Below, piece after piece: positions 58,540 through 64,000 of a stretch of DNA of 64,000 nt (position 1 is its first letter; each line of letters opens with the position of its first letter). The translations under genes were made by a program, and so were the position numbers. This stretch comes from Diprion similis (Eukaryota > Arthropoda > Insecta > Hymenoptera > Diprionidae), in contig NC_060106.1 of assembly GCF_021155765.1 (NCBI RefSeq), positions 10,361,501 to 10,425,500 on the forward strand, in the 5' to 3' direction. The notes under the pieces were generated by a model that saw only the letters and a list, made by a program, of their open reading frames with translations, did no database searches and was not told where the DNA came from.

Positions 58540-58740
58540 GGTTCGGAAACATACAGAATGCATTTGTAAACCACTAACAAAAACAAAATACTATAGAGTA
58601 GTATCACTATCAGTTGACGTAACATGTTGTCACTAATAGATTGATTGATAAACAATTGTTCTCTCGCATTCAGCATGCGATATTTTTGTGCGTTCAAGTC
58701 AATAATCATTAAAAACTTACAAGCTATTACGGATTATAGA

Positions 58741-60436
58741 TTATCTGCCTCTCCCCCTACCCCGATTAAAACCACCCCTCCCTCTGCCGGATACTTTTCC
58801 TTTCGGTGGTGGAGATTTGGGTCTGAGTGCTTCTATTCTTTCAGTACATCCAGTTGTGATCTGGCCAGTTGCAAAGTAGCTGGTGTAGAGATCGGTGTTA
58901 AAATTGGTATTGGTCAATTCTGGTCCCACTGTAAGCCAGCCTGGCCTGATCGTACTGTCACGCCCGAATAAGTGCAATCTGTAAAAGAAATAGTAAGGAA
59001 GAGTTAATATTCACATTTGTTAGAAACAAGAGGTGAGATTTGGGTTTAACAAAGATTTTTGGAAATTGCATGGTATTTACCGTCTCCTGCCTAGACAGAA
59101 ATGTTCAATGATGTGGAAAATTTCAACGGGTTTCTCGATAGATCCATACTCAGGTTCTTCAGATATAATCAGATCAATATCTACATTTGCATGAATAAAA
59201 TCTCCATCTGTAGATCTTCGTACAGTCCCTTTAATTCCCATTAGGCAATGCTCTTTTGTTCTCTGCAAAACGGCTTTAGTATCTAAATTTTTACTGTGGC
59301 CAGGATTATTTATATTCGTACGTATCCAACAAATGTCTTCGCATCTTCTGAAACCCCACTTTCTCAAACAAAATCTACCCATGTCTAATCCATCGCTACT
59401 ACCACACCAGAGGAATACAAAACTACGACTCGCCGCTACTTCACCTATGTCTAGTTCCATGATCTGAAAAAAAATTATTAAGACTTTTAGTTGAAGGGAC
59501 GTTGACAAGGTTTATTAAAAATTTATTACCGACCATGCCTAACCTGATCCCAATTCCAAAGTTGTACATTTGTGGCTCCACATGTCCTTTGATATTCTTC
59601 AAGAGGTGGCTCAATAAGAATAACGTCAAATTTACAATTCAGTTCTTTCAGATTGTAAGCAAGGAGATCAGTTTTCAGGTACATTGGGGGAGTTGCGGTT
59701 TCTGAAATTAGGTCATCCTTAAGTTTAATTAGCTCTCGCAATTTTGGATATTCTTCAAACCGATCCGCCAGTCCTACATCTCGTATAAAATTCTGAGGGC
59801 GTTGTCCAGTGTCAATGAAGTGCTGGCAGTAATCGTTGTGGGGATTTGAGGATTGTGTTCCCTGATTGAAGAAAAGGGTATCATTTGGTATAAATGTGAA
59901 TCTAAGTCACAGCTGTTCTTACGCATAATACAAAAGTTATGCAAGAGCCAATGAAATATAGTTTACTAAAAATTTCTGAGAGTTTTTGTGAAAAGTACAG
60001 AAAGAGGGCCTTCTTCGCATTGTTTTTTTAATTCAAACAACATTCAATTACTGACACTGAAAAAGAAACTAATGGTGTTAAATAGGTAGCGTACTTTAAG
60101 AAACGTAGAAGAATCTTTATAGACTATTTCGTTGGTTGACACTGTGTCATCCTTCTGTTCTCTCAGGTCGTCGTCTGACTTAGCAGATGACATTTTTTCA
60201 CGCTTTCTTTGTGTATCATCGATATCTGTACCCAAAACTTGTCTAAGTTCATCTACGCTCGACACCCCAAGCTGCAAATAACAAAAATAATACAAATTAT
60301 AACGTGTTTACATCAGACATAACCTCAAAATTAGAAACACGATTTTAGGCTGACTAATCGGCGTGAAGTGTGTCCTCACCGTTTGAGCCAATAATTTTTT
60401 TCGCCTTTTAGAGCGTTCTCGAAGTGTCTGCAACAT
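58741..60436 (-). CDS. Mettl14: METTL14, m6A writer complex subunit
   Basis: Minus-strand exons 60380-60436, 60095-60271, 59544-59861, 59081-59463 and 58741-58978 join in frame to 390 residues (human 456). METTL14 pairs with METTL3 in the nucleus, where it binds RNA and supports N6-adenosine methylation of mRNA. Seen: an N-terminal basic helix ([14 protein letters not shown]); the conserved [54 protein letters not shown]; the METTL14-type EPPL (162-165) in place of the catalytic [59 protein letters not shown]-like [20 protein letters not shown]; and [11 protein letters not shown] short Arg/Gly-rich end ([15 protein letters not shown]) is much reduced compared with the mammalian RGG tail. Convergent with PTEN. 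Confidence 0.96.
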
Positions 60437-60720
60437 TATACACTCCTTGTTATTTCGAATATTGTGTGAGATAGAACTGAACAGAGACAGGAAATTGCCG
60501 ACATGTAGCAGGTGGCCGAAAATGGCGAAAATAAGAAGTGAGAAACAGAGCGCGGTACTGCCAAGTGGCGGAGTCTACCGGAGAGCGGAACCAGATCAAT
60601 TCCTAAGAATCCCAAGTATGCATAATGCATATGCATCACATATATTCGACCTCACAACTGCATCGAGGGGGTCACTAAATTCAGTTTCTTATGCAGTTTG
60701 GTGCGCGGTGCAGCGATCCG
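60437..60720. promoter_or_regulatory. METTL14 upstream region
   Basis: GC-richer sequence at the 5' side of METTL14. A minus-strand leader probably starts here. The plus strand contains AAAATGGCG, a YY1-like core. Placement of the start site is inference. Confidence 0.3.
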
Positions 60721-60889
60721 TTCTTCGCACTTCGCACTTCGCTGGTTCATCTGCTCTTCACATCTTCGGAACTGTCAACCTCCGAATGAATTACGTAATT
60801 CATCGAACGGCGTGGTAAATTGTGAGAATGCAGTTACTTCCGGTACAATTCAAACTCGCGAGTGTGATAATAATACATAAAGTGCTAGT

Positions 60890-61059
60890 CACAGATTCGT
60901 TCAGTGCGTGTTCAGTCGAGTAGAGTGAAAATATAATGTCAAGTCTTGTTGTGACGAGTGCTTATTATTCGCTGAACTTCAACACCTGTGGCCAAAAATG
61001 AAGGAATACATTTTGCGGGATAAAATGCTGCCCGGCTATGTCGTACCTCTTCAAAAATG
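60890..61059 (+). CDS. Putative exon of an unrecognised plus-strand gene
   Basis: Two TCAGT initiator-like motifs (60900-60920) are followed by an ATG (60998) opening MKEYILRDKMLPGYVVPLQK and a donor (AAATG|gtaaga) at 61060. The same frame is open upstream of the ATG from about 60935 (SCCDECLLFAELQHLWPK). I recognise no family. The continuation would lie downstream or beyond the window. It could also be a fragment of a decayed repeat. Confidence 0.25.
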
Positions 61060-61240
61060 GTAAGAGTTACGTAAATCACTATAAATCGTCCAGAACGTTG
61101 CAAAATAATTAGAAATGAGGGGTAACATTGGAAATCGATGTATGTAAGTTTGGGGTAGATAAAAAATTGTTTGAAATTCATTAAAATTTGATTGATTTCT
61201 ATCTTTATTATACTGTGCTCTCGTCTATTGCAATGGTTTA

Positions 61241-61490
61241 CCATCAAGTGATTTTCATTGATTTCCAATGATTTCTCAGCGTTTTACGTGACTTCCAGTA
61301 ATGCCCAGTGATTTCTCGTATCTCTAATGACAATCGTCTAGAACGCTCGTGAATCATGGAAAATGAACGGCAATCAGAAATCGTTTGAAATCGCCTAAAA
61401 TCGCGCGAAGCCGTTTAAAATTATTTGAAATCTGTTAGAATCGCATGAAATCGATTGAAATTATTGGGAATCACGTGAAACCATTGAAAT
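61241..61490. repeat. 10-bp-periodic degenerate array with inverted halves
   Basis: From about 61241 to 61330 units of 10 bases recur around the core GATTTC (for example cattgatttc, caatgatttc, cagtgatttc). From about 61371 to 61490 the same core recurs inverted, GAAATC, in about eleven consecutive 10-base units (tcgtttgaaa, tcgcctaaaa, tcgcgcgaag, ccgtttaaaa, and so on). A spacer of about 40 bases separates them. Confidence 0.75.
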
Positions 61491-61714
61491 GTATACCGAT
61501 CGCCAATTGTTACCTAATCTGTAAGCGAAACGCTCTTCGAGTAAAAGTCAATAGAAATCACCCTAAATCAACTTTAACGAATGGTAATCATTGATTTGTT
61601 TTCCACGCGAATGGCCCCTCGTTTAAAGGTTGATCAACGATAAGAGCCAGAATCGCCGGCAAGAGGAACCACGTTGCGCTACGCGAGTCATTCGACCCGG
61701 CGTTCGTCGCGCGC

Positions 61715-61790
61715 CTCTCCTCTCCTCTCCTCTCCTCTCCTCTCCTCTCCTCTCCTCTCCTCACCTCCCCCCTCCTCTCCGCTCCTCTCC
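61715..61790 (+). repeat. (CTCCT)n microsatellite
   Basis: Near-perfect pentamer run of ctctc units, degenerate at its right end. It lies in GC-rich DNA that may be an unassigned 5' region. Confidence 0.9.
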
Positions 61791-62072
61791 TGCGGCAATT
61801 CCCTCGAGCCTAGGTCCGTCGATTTAACTTCCAAGACGCGCGAAGAGTCGGAGAACGACAGTCGGGTTGAAAGCGTCGCGAGTATCAGTGTCACGGCTCT
61901 CCCACAGCGTTCAATATTCGTTAGAATTTTGCGAATAACGCGCGGGACGGCGCAGAAAAAACTGCGAAAGAGAAAAAAAGGAGGGAGGTCGGAGATCGGG
62001 TGATGCTGAGGTGACACCTCGGGACCCGCAGGGCTGCATCGCCGTTCGCCGCGGGCGCTGATTGCCTAATTG

Positions 62073-62083
62073 CCTTCTTTCCT

Positions 62084-62126
<43 letters not shown>

Positions 62127-62158
62127 CTTTTCCTTTCTTTCTTTCTTTCTTTCTTTAT
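62073..62158 (+). repeat. (TTTC)n microsatellite
   Basis: Tetramer run of ttct units with one interruption (ctcttttc) near its middle. Confidence 0.9.
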
Positions 62159-62330
62159 TTTTAATTACATTCAACTCGTTTATTCGCCTCTTATTTCGCG
62201 ATTCGGTTGACGGTTGTGCCGACGACTCACGTGCAAAGTCGAGTGACAGTGCCGCGGATTCGGACGACTGCATGCCTCACGCATCGTCCCTGCAACTGCA
62301 AGAAGAGCGACGACCCTATCTCAACTGAAA

Positions 62331-64000
62331 AAAGGTTATTCAAATTTCTCCCATTTCTTCTACCCCTCCTCATTTACATCTCATTCACGATTCGATTGTA
62401 TACCGGTAATAATTGACGATATATGTATATAATATGCTTGCAGCGAACGGTTGAAAACATCGATTACGAAAGAAATCAAAATCCGTCTTCGCGTTATTGT
62501 AAATTCTTTTTTGTCGTAGGTACAGTAGTCAGTTTCAATTGTACGGAGTTTTGAATTCTCATATGTTTTCTTTGCTATCCGATAATTTTGGTGTATAAAA
62601 ATTGTCGCGTGATGTGCATATTTTTTTTTTCACCCCGACATCTGCAGATTATATTCGATGAAGTTTCTCGATTGTTTGAAAATCCCATCTCTGCGATTAT
62701 CATCATTATTATCTAATTTTGTTATTCGCGAAGCGGTATGCTATACATTGTATTCGAAATTCAAAATTTAATCCGATTAACCGAAGTTGAATAGGGAATT
62801 ACGGTCAACAGGTAAATTTCTCTTGTCTATTCCTCCCCGAGAGTGTCCTTGGCGAGCGTAATCATCGATCGTGTCGATATGTTTACGTGTTACGCGGTTT
62901 AAAATTACCTCGATGCATTTGAAAAATTTATCCTTCATCTATTTCGCTTTCCCCCCTCCCGCACCGACAATCGACTATAATAATTTAAACGCATACGATT
63001 GTTATTATCCAAAAGGCTCGTCAATTATCCTTCTTACCGATTATTACACTCGTGTTGTAGTCATCTAGAAATTCTTTACGCCTGTATCTTAAAATCACGC
63101 CCAATTAGCGATCCCAGGAGACCCGATGTTGTGAGAATTGTTGGCAGATGTTGTGCCAAAAATAAAATGTACTAAATATAGTCGTACGTGTTTACCGATC
63201 AACTTCTTCTCGATAATCCCGCCTTGACCACCTGCATCCATGTTAAATTAGCATGTGATTTCAGTTATAGGGGAGGAGTCGGCAAAATGGGGTACCTTTA
63301 AAATTTTATCAAAAAATTTTCTTTCCCAAAATGTTTTTTAAACAGTCGAAAAATGACTTCTATATAAACATTATTGAGCACTATTTTGCATTTTCAAATT
63401 TTTTCTCTTCCTGACATCTGAAAATCATTTATATTTTCTCTGGTTACAATTAAAAAAACAAAAACAAAGATTTAGCGTATTTGAGTCCTCGAAAATGAAA
63501 TATTTCCTTAAGTCCTCCGTTTTGCCTCCCCCTCCCCCCCGTGCGCCCCTCGACTACATTATATACATATGAATATACATTGTTTGCTAAAATGCCAGGC
63601 CAATTTAAACTTGTTTAAAAAAGTAAAGAATTTCTTAACTATCCGTGTTTGCAAAATGATCGCCGCATCTACATTTCTCAATATAAGCGTAATATAACAA
63701 TTAACCAGTCATATTCATATTTAACGTGATTATCGCTGAATTAACGAGCCTTTTCCATCCGATTGTTACAACATTCTATGGATGTATAACAATATTATTA
63801 TTACAATATGCGTTCGCTGTTATTGTTGGAGGGATTTTTTGTTATTTTTTTCATCTTGTGCCTATTTTCTGTGCCTATTTTTTCCCCGCTCTTCGATCCC
63901 TCTTGTTTTGTTTTGCAAGAATCGTATCAGCCGTGACTTCAACTCTCGTGCCTCTCTCGCGAATCGTACATCTATTCGTACAATAAACAGGTACACCACG
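62331..64000. other. Right end of window, no gene recognised
   Basis: Apart from the inverted-repeat candidate at 63267-63541, this is AT-rich sequence without a supported gene. A frame at 63726-63986 is long for its surroundings but hydrophobic because of T-richness. Confidence 0.45.
63267..63541. mobile_element. Inverted-repeat element candidate
   Basis: The left end (ggggaggagtcggcaaaatgg) resembles the reverse complement of the right end (ggggaggcaaaacggagg), sharing GGGGAGG...GGCAAAAYGG. The 275-bp interior is AT-rich and non-coding. No clean target duplication is visible. Confidence 0.4.

Larger units (their letters stand above)
45976..58740. other. Gene-poor AT-rich region
   Basis: About 12.8 kb in which I find no exon with family similarity, no tRNA and no known RNA on either strand. 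Open frames are short and rich in Lys, Ile and Asn, as expected by chance. Two items inside are listed separately: a TTA microsatellite and a GC-richer block near 54.8 kb. Confidence 0.5.
61600..62330. promoter_or_regulatory. GC-rich, CpG-rich block
   Basis: Composition departs sharply from the AT-rich surroundings and resembles the 5' regions of smo and PTEN in this window. It may be the promoter or leader exon of a gene beyond the right edge. No coding exon is recognised in it. Confidence 0.3.

Noticed and set aside
61688-62328. Several long frames on both strands at the right side
   Set aside because: Produced by the CTCCT and TTTC microsatellites, which lack stops in several frames.
63726-63986. 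86-codon hydrophobic frame
   Set aside because: T-rich sequence gives Phe/Leu/Ile by composition; no family features.

Overview
The window is a eukaryotic, AT-rich nuclear segment. It carries seven multi-exon protein genes with canonical GT-AG introns, all with clear animal orthologues. The gene set (smoothened, PTEN, METTL14, ATAD1/Msp1, RNase P p38, KIAA0319-like, AIG1/ADTRP), the intron style and the three PKA/CK1 clusters in the Smo tail point to an insect. A hymenopteran, possibly a sawfly, is my guess; no sequence search was made. All exon joins were worked out by hand from reading frame, splice dinucleotides and family similarity. The joins keep frame throughout, except at one RPP38 junction that needs a second acceptor.

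Layout: an AIG1/ADTRP-type hydrolase on + (1552-12628) with two alternative first coding exons; smoothened on - (14234-18879), tail to tail with it; a KIAA0319-like PKD-domain membrane protein on + (20884-25913), divergent from smoothened across a GC-rich putative promoter; an RPP38-like subunit on - (27755-29488); ATAD1/Msp1 on + (30921-33943), divergent from RPP38 with a TTAA-flanked palindromic element between them; PTEN on + (39674-43518) with a long, complex 5' region; about 15 kb of AT-rich DNA with no recognisable gene; METTL14 on - (58741-60436); then a repeat-rich end with a putative unassigned + exon and GC-rich microsatellite DNA that may be the 5' region of a gene outside the window.

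The genes are unrelated housekeeping and signalling functions (Hedgehog transduction, PI3K antagonism, m6A writing, membrane protein extraction, tRNA processing, lipid ester hydrolysis, receptor-like protein). They form no operon or single pathway. No new multi-gene system was found. The most interesting items are the duplicated first exon of AIG1 that each time carries the catalytic Thr, a possible N-terminally extended PTEN and a short PTEN made by intron retention, a 10-bp-periodic inverted array near 61.3 kb, and several non-autonomous transposon candidates recognised from their terminal inverted repeats.
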